DNA of 64,000 nt from Variovorax sp. OV329 (GTDB lineage Bacteria > Pseudomonadota > Gammaproteobacteria > Burkholderiales > Burkholderiaceae_C). The position numbers and the translations under genes were made by a program. The notes beneath the pieces are model-generated. The model was given only the letters and a program-made list of their open reading frames with translations, made no database searches and had not been told where the DNA came from. The stretch spans positions 310,001 through 374,000 of the forward strand of contig NZ_FOUG01000004.1 in the NCBI RefSeq assembly GCF_900114785.1, written 5' to 3'. Positions 17,139 to 25,992 of this stretch are shown piece by piece (positions within the stretch are counted from its first letter, which is position 1; the number at the start of each line of letters is the position of its first letter).

Positions 17139-18278
17139 ATGATCATTGCCTGGGTGCTGTTCGCCATCGTCATCGGCTCGGTGCTGTTCCACATCTTCAA
17201 TCCCTGGTGGGTGACGCCGCTGGCATCCAACTGGCAGGCGATGGACGACACGCTGACCATCACGGTGGTCATCACGGGCCTGTTCTTCGTCGCCATCAAC
17301 CTCTTCGTGGTCTACGCGCTGCTGCGCTTCCGCCACCGTGAGGGCAACCCGCACGCGCAGGCCGAACCGGACAACAAGAAGCTGGAGCGCTGGCTGATCG
17401 CGGGCACCAGCGTGGGCGTGGCCGCACTGCTGGCGCCCGGCCTGCTGGTGTATGCCAAGTACGTGAACGAGCCGCACGACGCGCTCATGCTGGAGGTACT
17501 GAGCCAGCAATGGCAGTGGCACTACCGCCTGCCCGGGCCGGACGGCAAGCTGGGGGCGAGCGACGCGCGCTTCTTCTCCGCCACCAACCCCTTCGGCCTG
17601 GACCCGCAGGACCCGCGCGGGCAGGACGACCTGCTGGTGATGGGCAACGAGGTGCACCTGCCGCTGGGCAAGCCGGTGGTGGTGGTGCTGCGCTCGCACG
17701 ACGTGCTGCATGACTTCTTCGTGCCGCAGTTCCGCGCGCGCATGAACACGGTGCCGGGCCAGGTCAGCCGCTTCTGGTTCACGCCGACGGTGCCCGGCCG
17801 CTACGAGGCGCTGTGCGCGCAGCTGTGCGGTGTCGGGCATCCGGACATGCGCGGCTTCGTGGTGGTGGAGGAGCCTGCGAAGTACGCCGCCTGGCAGCAG
17901 GAGCTGGTGAGCTTCGCGGTGGCGAGCAGGCCCGCGGCGGCGCCGTCGGTGGCGGCCAGCCCGCTGGTCGAGAAGGGCCGGCAATTGGCCGATGCCAGGG
18001 GCTGCATGGCCTGCCACACCATCGACGGCTCGCCGCGTGTCGGCCCGACCTGGAAGGGCCTCTACGGCAAGAGCGAGACCATGGCCGATGGCTCCACCGA
18101 GAAGGTGGATGAGGCCTACCTGCGCGGATTCATCCTGGACCCGCAGGCCAAGAAGGTGAAGGGCTTCCCGCCGGTGATGCCCAAGCTGCCGCTGTCCGAC
18201 GAGGAGGTCTCGGCCCTCGTCGCCTACATCCAGACCCTGGGCGAAGCGCCCGCCGGGGAGCAGAAGGCCCAGCGCTGA
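17139..18278 (+). CDS. coxB: Cytochrome c oxidase subunit II fused to cytochrome c (caa3 type)
   Basis: 379 residues. Two N-terminal transmembrane helices (~1-20, ~45-70) precede a periplasmic cupredoxin domain with the CuA site: HDVLHDFFVPQF and CAQLCGVGHPDM (~226-237). A C-terminal cytochrome c domain follows, with the haem motif CMACH (~289-293) and an axial Met near PPVMPKLP. The fused cytochrome c receives electrons and passes them to CuA and then to haem a. The gene is 24 bases after the leading membrane protein and 13 bases before coxA. Confidence 0.95.
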   Translation: MIIAWVLFAIVIGSVLFHIFNPWWVTPLASNWQAMDDTLTITVVITGLFFVAINLFVVYALLRFRHREGNPHAQAEPDNKKLERWLIAGTSVGVAALLAPGLLVYAKYVNEPHDALMLEVLSQQWQWHYRLPGPDGKLGASDARFFSATNPFGLDPQDPRGQDDLLVMGNEVHLPLGKPVVVVLRSHDVLHDFFVPQFRARMNTVPGQVSRFWFTPTVPGRYEALCAQLCGVGHPDMRGFVVVEEPAKYAAWQQELVSFAVASRPAAAPSVAASPLVEKGRQLADARGCMACHTIDGSPRVGPTWKGLYGKSETMADGSTEKVDEAYLRGFILDPQAKKVKGFPPVMPKLPLSDEEVSALVAYIQTLGEAPAGEQKAQR

Positions 18279-18291
18279 CGAAGGACACCCC

Positions 18292-20067
18292 ATGGCCCAT
18301 GCCGACAGCTTCGACGCCCCTGCGCACGACGCGCATCCGCAGAGCTTCTGGACCCGCTATGTCTGGAGCCAGGACCACAAGGTGATCGCGGTGCAGTACA
18401 CCTGCGTCGCCATCGCGGTGGGGGTGGTGGGCGTGCTGCTGTCCAACCTCATGCGGCTGCAGCTGGGCTTTCCGGGCGTGTTCGAGTTCATCAATGCCCA
18501 GCGCTACTACCAGTTCATCACCATGCACGGGATGATCATGGTGATCTACCTGCTCACGGCGCTCTTTCTCGGCGGCTTCGGCAACTACATGATCCCGCTC
18601 ATGGTGGGCGCGCGGGACATGGTGTTCCCCTACATGAACATGCTGAGCTTCTGGGTCTACCTGCTCTCGGTGGTGGTACTCATGGCCAGCTTCTTCGTGG
18701 ATGGTGGCCCCACCGGCGCCGGCTGGACGCTGTATCCACCGCAGTCCATCCTGCCAGGCACGCCGGGGTATGCCGGCGGCATCGTGCTGATGCTGGTGTC
18801 GCTGGTGATCTTCATCGTGGCCACCACCATGGGAGGCCTGAACTACGTGACCACCGTCCTGCAGGCGCGCTGCCGGGGCATGACGCTGCTGCGCATGCCG
18901 CTGACCGTGTGGGGCATCTTCATCGCCACCATCCTCGCGCTGATCGGCTTTCCGGCGCTGTTCGTGAGCGGCGTGATGCTGCTGCTGGACCGCACGCTGG
19001 GCACCAGCTTCTTCATGCCGGCGCTGGTGTCGATGGGGCAGGTGAGCGGCTACAGGGGCGGCAGCCCGCTGCTGTTCCAGCACCTGTTCTGGTTCTTCGG
19101 GCATCCGGAGGTGTACATCGTGGCGCTGCCGGCCTTCGGCATCGTTTCCGATCTCATCAGCGTGCACGCGCGCAAGAGCATCTTCGGCTACCGGATGATG
19201 GTGTGGGCCATCGTGGCCATCGGCCTCTTGAGCGTGGTGGTGTGGGCGCACCACATGTTCGTCGCGGGGATGAACCCCTGGTTCGCCTTCTTCTTCGCCA
19301 CCACCACGCTGATCATCGCGGTGCCCACGGCGATCAAGGTCTACAACTGGGTGCTCACGCTGTGGCGCGGCGACATACACCTCACGGTGCCGATGCTGTT
19401 CGCCATCGCCTTCCTGTGCACCTTCGTCATCGGCGGGCTCACCGGCCTGTTCCTGGGCAACGTGAGCGTGGACATCCCGCTCTCTGGCACCTACTTCGTG
19501 GTGGCGCACTTCCACATGGTGATGGGCGTGGCGCCGCTGCTGGTGATCTTCGGCGGCATCTACCACTGGTACCCCAAGGTGACCGGCCGCATGCTGGACG
19601 ACCGCATGGGCCAGATCCATTTCTGGGTGACCTTCATCGGCACCTACCTGATCTTCTTTCCCATGCATTACCTGGGCGTGCTGGGCATGCCGCGGCGCTA
19701 CCACCACTTCGAGGGCTATGCCTTCATCCCGCCCTCGGCGCACCTGCTCAATGAGTGGATCACCGTGATGGCGCTGGTGGTGGCCACGGCGCAGTTCCTC
19801 TTCATCTTCAACCTGGCCTGGAGCTACAAGCGAGGCCGCGTCGCCGGCCCCAACCCCTGGCGCGCCGCTTCGCTGGAATGGCAGACGCCGCAGACCCCGC
19901 CGGTGCATGGCAACTGGGGCGAGCAACTGCCGGTGGTGTACCGCTGGGCCTATGCCTACGGTGCCAACGGCGGGCCGGATGATTTCGTCGCCCAGAACGC
20001 GCCGCCGGAGGCCGGTGGTATCGAGCCCGACCACCGGGGGCACGCCGGACAGGGAGTGGCCGCATGA
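18292..20067 (+). CDS. coxA: Cytochrome c oxidase subunit I
   Basis: 591 residues with twelve or more transmembrane segments. The active-site HPEVYI motif (~270) holds the CuB histidine and the cross-linked tyrosine; HHMF (~322) supplies further CuB ligands and AHFHMVMG (~405) the haem ligands. The D-channel aspartate is present in GARDMVFP, so this is an A1-type proton-pumping oxidase. It reduces O2 to water. The stop codon overlaps the start of the 22-codon cassette ORF as ATGA, inserted between this gene and subunit III. Confidence 0.95.
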   Translation: MAHADSFDAPAHDAHPQSFWTRYVWSQDHKVIAVQYTCVAIAVGVVGVLLSNLMRLQLGFPGVFEFINAQRYYQFITMHGMIMVIYLLTALFLGGFGNYMIPLMVGARDMVFPYMNMLSFWVYLLSVVVLMASFFVDGGPTGAGWTLYPPQSILPGTPGYAGGIVLMLVSLVIFIVATTMGGLNYVTTVLQARCRGMTLLRMPLTVWGIFIATILALIGFPALFVSGVMLLLDRTLGTSFFMPALVSMGQVSGYRGGSPLLFQHLFWFFGHPEVYIVALPAFGIVSDLISVHARKSIFGYRMMVWAIVAIGLLSVVVWAHHMFVAGMNPWFAFFFATTTLIIAVPTAIKVYNWVLTLWRGDIHLTVPMLFAIAFLCTFVIGGLTGLFLGNVSVDIPLSGTYFVVAHFHMVMGVAPLLVIFGGIYHWYPKVTGRMLDDRMGQIHFWVTFIGTYLIFFPMHYLGVLGMPRRYHHFEGYAFIPPSAHLLNEWITVMALVVATAQFLFIFNLAWSYKRGRVAGPNPWRAASLEWQTPQTPPVHGNWGEQLPVVYRWAYAYGANGGPDDFVAQNAPPEAGGIEPDHRGHAGQGVAA

Positions 20068-20132
20068 GTACCCGCACGGCCGCTGCGAAAGGTGCTCGCA
20101 CCGCAGCCCGCGGGGCGGAGGTTGTGCAATGA
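20064..20132 (+). CDS. 22-aa intercistronic micro-ORF, cassette copy 1
   Basis: 22 codons plus stop. It starts inside the coxA stop (ATGA) and ends inside the start of the next gene (ATGA). Its own Shine-Dalgarno GGGAG lies 7 bases before the ATG, within coxA, and its 3' part provides GGAGG 7 bases before the subunit III ATG. The peptide has the pattern MS-x8-ARTAxR shared with copies at 56817 and 59443; the 12 bases encoding ARTA are identical in all three, including wobble positions. It may be a coupling leader, a translated repeat element or a real micropeptide. Confidence 0.6.
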   Translation: MSTRTAAAKGARTAARGAEVVQ

Positions 20133-20785
20133 GTGCCGTCATCCGTGCCCCGGCGACGCTGCCCCGCGTGGCCACCGGCGGACCGCCGCCGCCGCGGCCG
20201 GGCGCGCGTGCCGGCAGCATCGGCCTGTGGGTCTTCATGGGCGTGGCGACTTCGCTCTTCCTGCTCTTCGCCTGGGCCTATGTCATGCGCATGAGCGCCG
20301 GCGACGCCGTGGCACTCGACCTGCCGCCGCAACTGATGCTGAGCAGCGCCTTGCTGCTCGCCGGCAGCGTGTCGCTTGCGTTGGCCGCGGCCGCGGCGCG
20401 CGACTGCGAGATGGCGCCCACCGCCGCCAACCTGGCGCGCGCGCAGCGGCTGCTGCTCGCCGGCGGGCTGTGCGCCGTGGCCTTCCTCGCCTCGCAACTG
20501 TGGGCCTGGCAGACCCTGTTGTCGGCGCAGGTGGGACCGGCCTCGCATCCGGCCGGCAGCTTCTTCTACCTGCTCACCGCCATGCACGGGCTGCACCTGA
20601 TGGGCGGGCTCGTCGGCTGGTGCTGGGCAGCGGCGGTGGCATGGAAGCAGCCTGCGTCGGGCGCCTGGCGAATCGGGCTTTGCGCGCGCTACTGGCACTT
20701 CATGCTGGCGGTGTGGCTGGCGATCTATGCACTGCTGCGCTGGATGACGCCGGAGGCGGCGCGCTTCATCTGCGGCGTCGGCTGA
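20129..20785 (+). CDS. Cytochrome c oxidase subunit III-family protein (first of two)
   Basis: 218 residues with about five transmembrane helices: GLWVFMGVATSLFLLFAWAYV, then QLMLSSALLLAGSVSLALA and a C-terminal pair with MHGLHLMGG and RYWHFMLAVW, typical of haem-copper oxidase subunit III. The N-terminus is Pro/Arg-rich. The conserved Glu of subunit III is not evident, unlike in the next gene. It follows the 22-codon cassette and precedes a second subunit III gene, so the two may form a heterodimeric or split subunit III. Confidence 0.8.
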   Translation: MSAVIRAPATLPRVATGGPPPPRPGARAGSIGLWVFMGVATSLFLLFAWAYVMRMSAGDAVALDLPPQLMLSSALLLAGSVSLALAAAAARDCEMAPTAANLARAQRLLLAGGLCAVAFLASQLWAWQTLLSAQVGPASHPAGSFFYLLTAMHGLHLMGGLVGWCWAAAVAWKQPASGAWRIGLCARYWHFMLAVWLAIYALLRWMTPEAARFICGVG

Positions 20786-20808
20786 GCGAACAAGAAGAAG
20801 GAGTCGCC

Positions 20809-21513
20809 ATGACCAGCAGCACCACCACAGCCGTTGCCGCCACACCGCACGCCGGCGCGCCCCTGAGCGGGCTGCGCGGGCTTGTCGCCGACTGGTCCGG
20901 CGACCGCGAGACCTTCCACGTCGCCTGGGGCAAGGCGATGATGTGGATCTTCCTGCTGTCGGACACCTTCATCTTCAGCTGCTTCCTCACCGGCTACATG
21001 ACGGTGCGGGTGTCCACCACCGTGGCCTGGCCCAACCCCAGCGAGGTGTTCGCCTTGCACGTGGGCGGGGCCGAAGTGCCGCTGCTGCTCATCGCCATCA
21101 TGACCTTCGTGCTCATCAGCAGCAGCGGAACCATGGCGATGGCCGTCAACTGCGCCTACCGGCGCGACCGGGTCAACGCCGCCACGCTGATGATCGTCAC
21201 GGCCACCCTGGGCGAGGTCTTCGTGGGCATGCAGGCCTTCGAATGGTCCAAGCTGATCCTGGAAGAAGGGATCCGGCCCTGGGGCAACCCGATGGGGGCG
21301 GCGCAGTTCGGCTCGGCCTTCTTCATGATCACCGGCTTCCACGGCCTGCACGTGACCGGCGGGGTGATCTACCTCTTCATCGTCGCCTTCCGGCTGATGC
21401 GCGGCGACTACGAGAAATCGGGCAATTACCAGATCGTGGAGATCGCCGGGCTCTACTGGCACTTCGTGGACCTGGTGTGGGTCTTCATCTTCGCCCTGTT
21501 CTACCTGTGGTGA
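20809..21513 (+). CDS. Cytochrome c oxidase subunit III (second)
   Basis: 234 residues from the ATG at 20809, with GAAGGAG 6 bases upstream. Helices include KAMMWIFLLSDTFIFSCFL and LGEVFVGMQAFEWSKLI (with the conserved Glu), then HGLHVTGGVIYLF and GLYWHFVDLVWVFIFALFYLW, the standard subunit III ending. It supports oxygen supply to, and stability of, the catalytic subunit. It is 23 bases after the first subunit III-type gene and 11 bases before subunit IV. Confidence 0.9.
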   Translation: MTSSTTTAVAATPHAGAPLSGLRGLVADWSGDRETFHVAWGKAMMWIFLLSDTFIFSCFLTGYMTVRVSTTVAWPNPSEVFALHVGGAEVPLLLIAIMTFVLISSSGTMAMAVNCAYRRDRVNAATLMIVTATLGEVFVGMQAFEWSKLILEEGIRPWGNPMGAAQFGSAFFMITGFHGLHVTGGVIYLFIVAFRLMRGDYEKSGNYQIVEIAGLYWHFVDLVWVFIFALFYLW

Positions 21514-21524
21514 AAGGCGCGGCC

Positions 21525-21857
21525 ATGCAACAGCAAGAACTGAAGAAGGACAGCGGTCACCAGGAGCACCCGATCAAGCTCTACCTGATGGTGTGGGGCC
21601 TGCTCTTCGTGCTCAGCACCTTCTCGTACCTGGTGGACTACTTCCAGTTCCACGGGCTGTTGCGCTGGGGGCTGATCATCGCCTTCATGCTGCTCAAGGC
21701 CGGGCTCATCGTGGCCGTGTTCATGCACATGGCCTGGGAGCGGCTGGCGCTGGTCTACGCGATCCTGCTGCCGCCGCTGGCTCTGTTGGTGCTGGTGGGT
21801 CTGATGGCGCTGGAGGGCGGGCACACCTTCCTGACGCGCATGCTGTTCTTCCACTAG
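21525..21857 (+). CDS. Cytochrome c oxidase subunit IV-family protein
   Basis: 110 residues with three transmembrane helices (YLMVWGLLFVLSTFSYLVDY, LIIAFMLLKAGLIVAVFMHM, LLPPLALLVLVGLMALEGG). KAGLIVAVFMHM is the hallmark of bacterial subunit IV/CtaF. It is the last gene of the oxidase operon, and its stop is 6 bases from the stop of the facing TetR gene. No haem A synthase or copper chaperone genes are nearby, so assembly factors must be encoded elsewhere. Confidence 0.87.
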   Translation: MQQQELKKDSGHQEHPIKLYLMVWGLLFVLSTFSYLVDYFQFHGLLRWGLIIAFMLLKAGLIVAVFMHMAWERLALVYAILLPPLALLVLVGLMALEGGHTFLTRMLFFH

Positions 21858-21863
21858 CCGGCG

Positions 21864-22541
21864 CTACTTGACGCCGGCCCCACGCAGCAGGAACTCCGTC
21901 ACCTGCGCGATGAGGTATTCGCGTTCCTTGGGGTCGTCCAGCGACGCGCTGTCGCGGAAGAAGTTCACCTGTTCCGCATGGTCCGCGTAGAACTGCGTCA
22001 CCGCCCAGAGGTGGAAGAGGAAGAGCAGCGGATCGACCGGCCCCATCTGCCCCTCGTTCATCCAGTTGCGGATGACGGCCACGGCCTGCTCGGTGCGGCG
22101 CTTGCTCTGCAGCTCCATCATGGGCCGCAGCACGGGCGCACCGCGCATCATCTCGGCGGCGAAGATGCGCGAGCGCAGCGGCTGCTCGAAGGAGAAGAGC
22201 ATCTTGCGGCGGATCAGGTCCGACAGCACGCGGCGCGCGCCGAAGGCCTCGTCGGCAAAACCGAACACGCCGATCCAGTCGTCGATGATGTCCAGCAGCA
22301 CCTGGCGGTACAGCGCGTCCTTGCTCTCGATGTAGTAGTGCAACTGCGCCTTCGACAGGCCCGCCTTGTCGGCGATGGCCTGCGTGGTGGCGCCTTGAGG
22401 CCCGTCGGCCGCGAAGACCTCGATGGCGGACTGGTTGATGACCGCCAGCACCTGCGTGTACTTGCGCGAGCGCCCACGGGTGGGCGAGGCCGGGGTCTCG
22501 GCCTCGTCCGTCGCCTGGGAGCTGATGTTGTCGGTGCTCAT
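21864..22541 (-). CDS. RutR-like TetR-family regulator
   Basis: 225 residues. N-terminal TetR HTH (VFAADGPQGATTQAIADKAGLSKAQLHYYIESKDALY split over ~40-75). The C-terminal part parallels E. coli RutR: SRIFAAEMMRGAPVL and VDPLLFLFHLWAVTQFYADH. RutR binds uracil or thymine and releases TTGACCAnnTGGTCAA sites. It is the last gene of the minus-strand operon that starts at 28505, and a 14/16 match to the RutR consensus lies in that operon's promoter, so autoregulation is likely. The effector may be a pyrimidine-like compound. Confidence 0.85.
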   Translation of the reverse strand: MSTDNISSQATDEAETPASPTRGRSRKYTQVLAVINQSAIEVFAADGPQGATTQAIADKAGLSKAQLHYYIESKDALYRQVLLDIIDDWIGVFGFADEAFGARRVLSDLIRRKMLFSFEQPLRSRIFAAEMMRGAPVLRPMMELQSKRRTEQAVAVIRNWMNEGQMGPVDPLLFLFHLWAVTQFYADHAEQVNFFRDSASLDDPKEREYLIAQVTEFLLRGAGVK

Positions 22542-22567
22542 CGAATCCGCATGGTGCCAGAGCAGGC

Positions 22568-23527
22568 TCAGAGATGGATCACCAGCTCCTGCTCGCTGGC
22601 CCGCGAGCAGCACAGCGCGACCTTGGTGCGGCGCTCGGCAGTGGTCAGGCAGAAGTCGCGGTGCTCCGCGCCGGCACCCTCGGCCGGCACCACGCAGGTG
22701 CCGCACAGGCCCTGCTGGCAGGAGACGGGAATGTCGATGCCGAAGTCGTGCAGCGCATCCACCGCGCTCTGGTCGGCCGCCACCGGCACGCTGAAGCCGC
22801 GCTGCGTGAGGCGCAGGCTGAAGGCCCGGCCCGCGGGCACGCTGCTGTCGCCGGGGGCGGCGAAATACTCGGCGTGCACGGCGTCTTCGGGCCAATGCGA
22901 GGCGGCCTTGCGCACCGCGCCCATGAAGCCGGCCGGGCCGCACATGTAGAGGTGCGTGCCCTGCGCGTGCTCGCGCAGGAGCGCGGGCAGGTCGATCTTC
23001 TCGCTGCCGTCGTCGAAGTGCAGGCGCACGTGCGGCGCGAGTTCAGGCGCGGCGAGCGCATCGGCAAAGGCCAGGTGCTCGCGGCTGCGCGCGAACACGC
23101 ACAGCGCGAAGTCGGCGCCCTCGCGCGCCAGGCTCTGCGCCATGGCCAGCAGCGGCGTCATGCCGATGCCGCCGGCCATCAGCAGGTGGCGCCGTCCGCC
23201 GGTCTTCACCGGAAAGGTGTTGCGCGGCGCGCTGATGGGCAGCAGGTCGCCCTCGCGCACCCGCTCGTGCATGCTGGCCGAGCCGCCGCGGCTGGCGCCC
23301 TCGCGCTTCACGCCGATCAGGTAGCGTTCGTCCTTGCCCGAGGCGCCCGGCGCCCGCGCCAGCGAATACTGGCGCGCGAAGCCGCCGGGCATGTTCACGT
23401 CGATGTGCGCGCCCGCCTCGAAGCCGGGCAGGGCGCGGCCCCAGGGGTGCGCCAGCTCGAAGGAAAGGATCTCCGGTGTCTCGCGGCGGATGCGCGCGAC
23501 TCGCACGGTCAGGGTGCGCTCGACCAT
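22568..23527 (-). CDS. PDR-type oxidoreductase (FMN/FAD + 2Fe-2S reductase)
   Basis: 319 residues. A flavin-binding barrel (HIDVNMPGGFARQYSLA) is followed by an NAD-binding domain (LLMAGGIGMTPLLAMAQSL, MCGPAGFMGAV) and a C-terminal ferredoxin domain with CQQGLCGTC plus a later Cys in VALCCSR. This is the architecture of phthalate-dioxygenase and vanillate-demethylase reductases, which pass electrons from NADH to a Rieske oxygenase. No Rieske oxygenase gene is in the operon, so the electron acceptor is missing or elsewhere. It is 10 bases downstream of the receptor gene. Confidence 0.9.
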   Translation of the reverse strand: MVERTLTVRVARIRRETPEILSFELAHPWGRALPGFEAGAHIDVNMPGGFARQYSLARAPGASGKDERYLIGVKREGASRGGSASMHERVREGDLLPISAPRNTFPVKTGGRRHLLMAGGIGMTPLLAMAQSLAREGADFALCVFARSREHLAFADALAAPELAPHVRLHFDDGSEKIDLPALLREHAQGTHLYMCGPAGFMGAVRKAASHWPEDAVHAEYFAAPGDSSVPAGRAFSLRLTQRGFSVPVAADQSAVDALHDFGIDIPVSCQQGLCGTCVVPAEGAGAEHRDFCLTTAERRTKVALCCSRASEQELVIHL

Positions 23528-23537
23528 CGCCGCGCCC

Positions 23538-24560
23538 TCAGTTCTTGGTGAGCGACTTGCGCAGGTCCACGCCGGTGCCCTTGTTCACGAACTGCAGCGT
23601 GTAGGCCTGGCGGTAGTCGAAGTCGGTGGGCTTGTACAGGCCCGCGGCCAGGGTCTTCTCGTAGAAGTCCTTCATGCGCGCGTCGCTCATGGCGCCGATG
23701 CCCAGGGTCTGCGCATCGCCCACGTCGATGTGCGCGCGCAGGATCGGGATGGACTTCTCGACGTAGTCCTCGCTGATGTCCGGGTTGATCTTGCGGATCA
23801 TCTCGTCGGCCGCCTTGCGGTCGCCGTAGAGGTAGTTCACCCAGCCGATGTTGGTCGCCTCGACGAAGCGGCGCACCACCTCGGGCTTGGTCTTCACCAG
23901 GTCCTGGCGCGTCTCGATCACCATGCCGTAGGTGGACCAGCCGGCGTCGGCGAGGCTCAGCACCACCGGCTTGAAGCCGGCTTGCTTCTCCACCGCCAGC
24001 GGCTCGGAGGTGGCATAGGCCTGCTGCACCGATTGCTTGTCTGCCAGGAACTGCGACAGGCTGTAGTTGTAGGGGCGCACCTGCTCGTCGCGAACGCCGT
24101 AGGCCTTCTTCATCCACTGCCAGTAGCTGATCTGGCCGTCCTTGGCCAGCAGCACCGTCTTGGCCTTGGCGATGTCGGCGAACTTGTCGATGCCCTGGCC
24201 GGGGTGCGCGATGATGGCCTGCGGGTCGCGCTGGAAGTAGGCCGCGACCACCACGGTGGGCACCTTCTGCTTGATGTTGTCGAAGGCCATCAGCATGTTG
24301 CCGGTCATCAGGAAGTCGACCTTGCCGGCCGGCAGCATGGGCCGGTTGTTGACCTGCGGGCCGCCCTGCTGGATCTCCACGTCCAGGCCGTACTTCTTGT
24401 AGGTGCCGTCGGCCAGCGCCTGGTAGAAGCCGCCGTGGCCGGGCTGGGCGCGCCAGTTGGTGGCCATCACGACCTTGTCCTGCGCGATGGCGGCGAAGGC
24501 GGTGCCGGCCAGCAGCGCGGCCAGCAGGCCGCGGGCGGCGAAGGGGGCGGAGAGTTTCAT
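23538..24560 (-). CDS. NitT/TauT-type ABC transporter substrate-binding protein
   Basis: 340 residues with a Sec signal ending AFAAIAQ. The SsuA/THI5-like periplasmic domain is recognisable: MATNWRAQPGHGGFYQALADGTYKKYGLDVEI, split by the signal of a bound ring-like ligand (PMLPAGKVDFLMTGN). The family carries sulfonates, nitrate, thiamine precursors and pyrimidines. The matching permease and ATPase are upstream in the same operon, separated by the FAD oxidase gene. Confidence 0.9.
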   Translation of the reverse strand: MKLSAPFAARGLLAALLAGTAFAAIAQDKVVMATNWRAQPGHGGFYQALADGTYKKYGLDVEIQQGGPQVNNRPMLPAGKVDFLMTGNMLMAFDNIKQKVPTVVVAAYFQRDPQAIIAHPGQGIDKFADIAKAKTVLLAKDGQISYWQWMKKAYGVRDEQVRPYNYSLSQFLADKQSVQQAYATSEPLAVEKQAGFKPVVLSLADAGWSTYGMVIETRQDLVKTKPEVVRRFVEATNIGWVNYLYGDRKAADEMIRKINPDISEDYVEKSIPILRAHIDVGDAQTLGIGAMSDARMKDFYEKTLAAGLYKPTDFDYRQAYTLQFVNKGTGVDLRKSLTKN

Positions 24561-24597
24561 GGCTTGTCTTCCTTGGGATGGATTCGTTGAAAGTGGG

Positions 24598-25989
24598 TCA
24601 GGCTTCTCGCGCCATCTCTGGCGTCCAGCCGCGGGTCTTGCCGGGGTTCATCAGGCCCATCGGGTCGCTCTTTTTCTTGAACTCGATCTGCGCGTCGTCG
24701 ATGGTCTTCATGCCGCCGTCCTCGATGGTGAACACATGCGGGTTGAAGACCTGGCAGCCGCCTTGCGACTCCAGCTCGCGGATCACCTCGTACTGATGGG
24801 CCTCTCCTTTCCAGCGGACCAGCAGGATGCCGAAGGTGCCGGCCGCGTCGCCGGCGCGGGCGAAGTCCTGGTGCTGCAGTACCTCGTCGCCGAAGATGGC
24901 CAGGTGCCGCTCGACCACCGCCGGATCGAAAGGCTGCGCGTAGGCGATCTGCAGGTAGGTCCAGCTGCGGTCCAGCTTGAGGGCTTGCAGCGTGGTGTGG
25001 TTGAAGGCGCACTCGTAGGCGGGCGGCAGGCCCTGGGCCAGCAATTCGTCCTCGGTGCCGGCCACGGAGATCGTGCCGCCGTGCCGCGCGGCGAGGGCGC
25101 GGAAGGCGTCCATCGATTCGGGCGCCACCATCGCGAAGGCCGCATGCCGGTCGGCCGGGAAGCGGTCGCCCATGGTGGTGTAGTAGGGCGAGAAGCGCGC
25201 CTCCACCGTGGTGAAGAGGAAGAGGTCCAGCTCGGGCGAGGCCGCGTCGATGCCGAAGTCCAGCGCCTGTCGGTACTGCGGGAAGAGCACGGTGCAATGC
25301 ACCCAGTCCACCGCTGGCGAGAGCGCCACCTCCACCTCCAGGATGATCCCGTTGGTGCCGAAGGCATGCTGCACCTGCTGGATCTCGTCGCCGTGCAATT
25401 CGACGATGCGCGGCTCGCGCTCCACGGTCATCACGCGGGCGTGCAGCAGGTTGCCGGTGTCGCGCAGGATGCCGTGCCGGAAGGACCCGATGCCCCCGAA
25501 GCCGCCGGCGATGAATCCGCCGATGGTGGCCACGTGCCAGGTCGATGGCCACATGCGCAGCGCCTGCCCCGTCTCGCGCGCGGCGAGGTCGATGTCGTGC
25601 ATGCGCGCGCCGGCCTGCACGCGGATGCGGCCTTCGGCCAGGTCCAGCACGCGGCTCATGGCCGTCACGTCCATCACCAGGCCGCCTTCCAGAGGCACGC
25701 ACTGGCCGTAGTTGCCGGTGCCGCCGCCGCGAACGGTGAGCGGCAGCTTCCACTTCGCGGCGGTGGCCGCCACCTGGCGCACGTCGTCTTCGGTGGAGAC
25801 CTTGACCACCAGCTCGGCGATGCAGTCATCCAGCTGCGCGCTGAGGATGGGGCTGTACCAGTAGAAGTCGCGCGAGAGCTGCTTGCGCTGGCCGCGGGCC
25901 TCGATCAGGTTCAGGCCGTGCAGGTCGCGGCGCACCGCGTCCCAGTCCACGATCGCGCCAGATGGCGCGGCTTTGGGCAGGGCGCTCAT
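24598..25989 (-). CDS. FAD-linked oxidase (GlcD/VAO type)
   Basis: 463 residues. FAD_binding_4 domain with the phosphate loop LTVRGGGTGNYGQ (~90) and TIGGFIAGGFGG, and a C-terminal oxidase domain ending DPMGLMNPGKTRGW. Enzymes of this fold oxidise 2-hydroxy acids, alcohols or amines. It lies between the permease and the receptor gene of one importer, which suggests it acts on the imported compound. It starts 3 bases after the permease stop. Confidence 0.88.
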   Translation of the reverse strand: MSALPKAAPSGAIVDWDAVRRDLHGLNLIEARGQRKQLSRDFYWYSPILSAQLDDCIAELVVKVSTEDDVRQVAATAAKWKLPLTVRGGGTGNYGQCVPLEGGLVMDVTAMSRVLDLAEGRIRVQAGARMHDIDLAARETGQALRMWPSTWHVATIGGFIAGGFGGIGSFRHGILRDTGNLLHARVMTVEREPRIVELHGDEIQQVQHAFGTNGIILEVEVALSPAVDWVHCTVLFPQYRQALDFGIDAASPELDLFLFTTVEARFSPYYTTMGDRFPADRHAAFAMVAPESMDAFRALAARHGGTISVAGTEDELLAQGLPPAYECAFNHTTLQALKLDRSWTYLQIAYAQPFDPAVVERHLAIFGDEVLQHQDFARAGDAAGTFGILLVRWKGEAHQYEVIRELESQGGCQVFNPHVFTIEDGGMKTIDDAQIEFKKKSDPMGLMNPGKTRGWTPEMAREA

Positions 25990-25992
25990 CGC

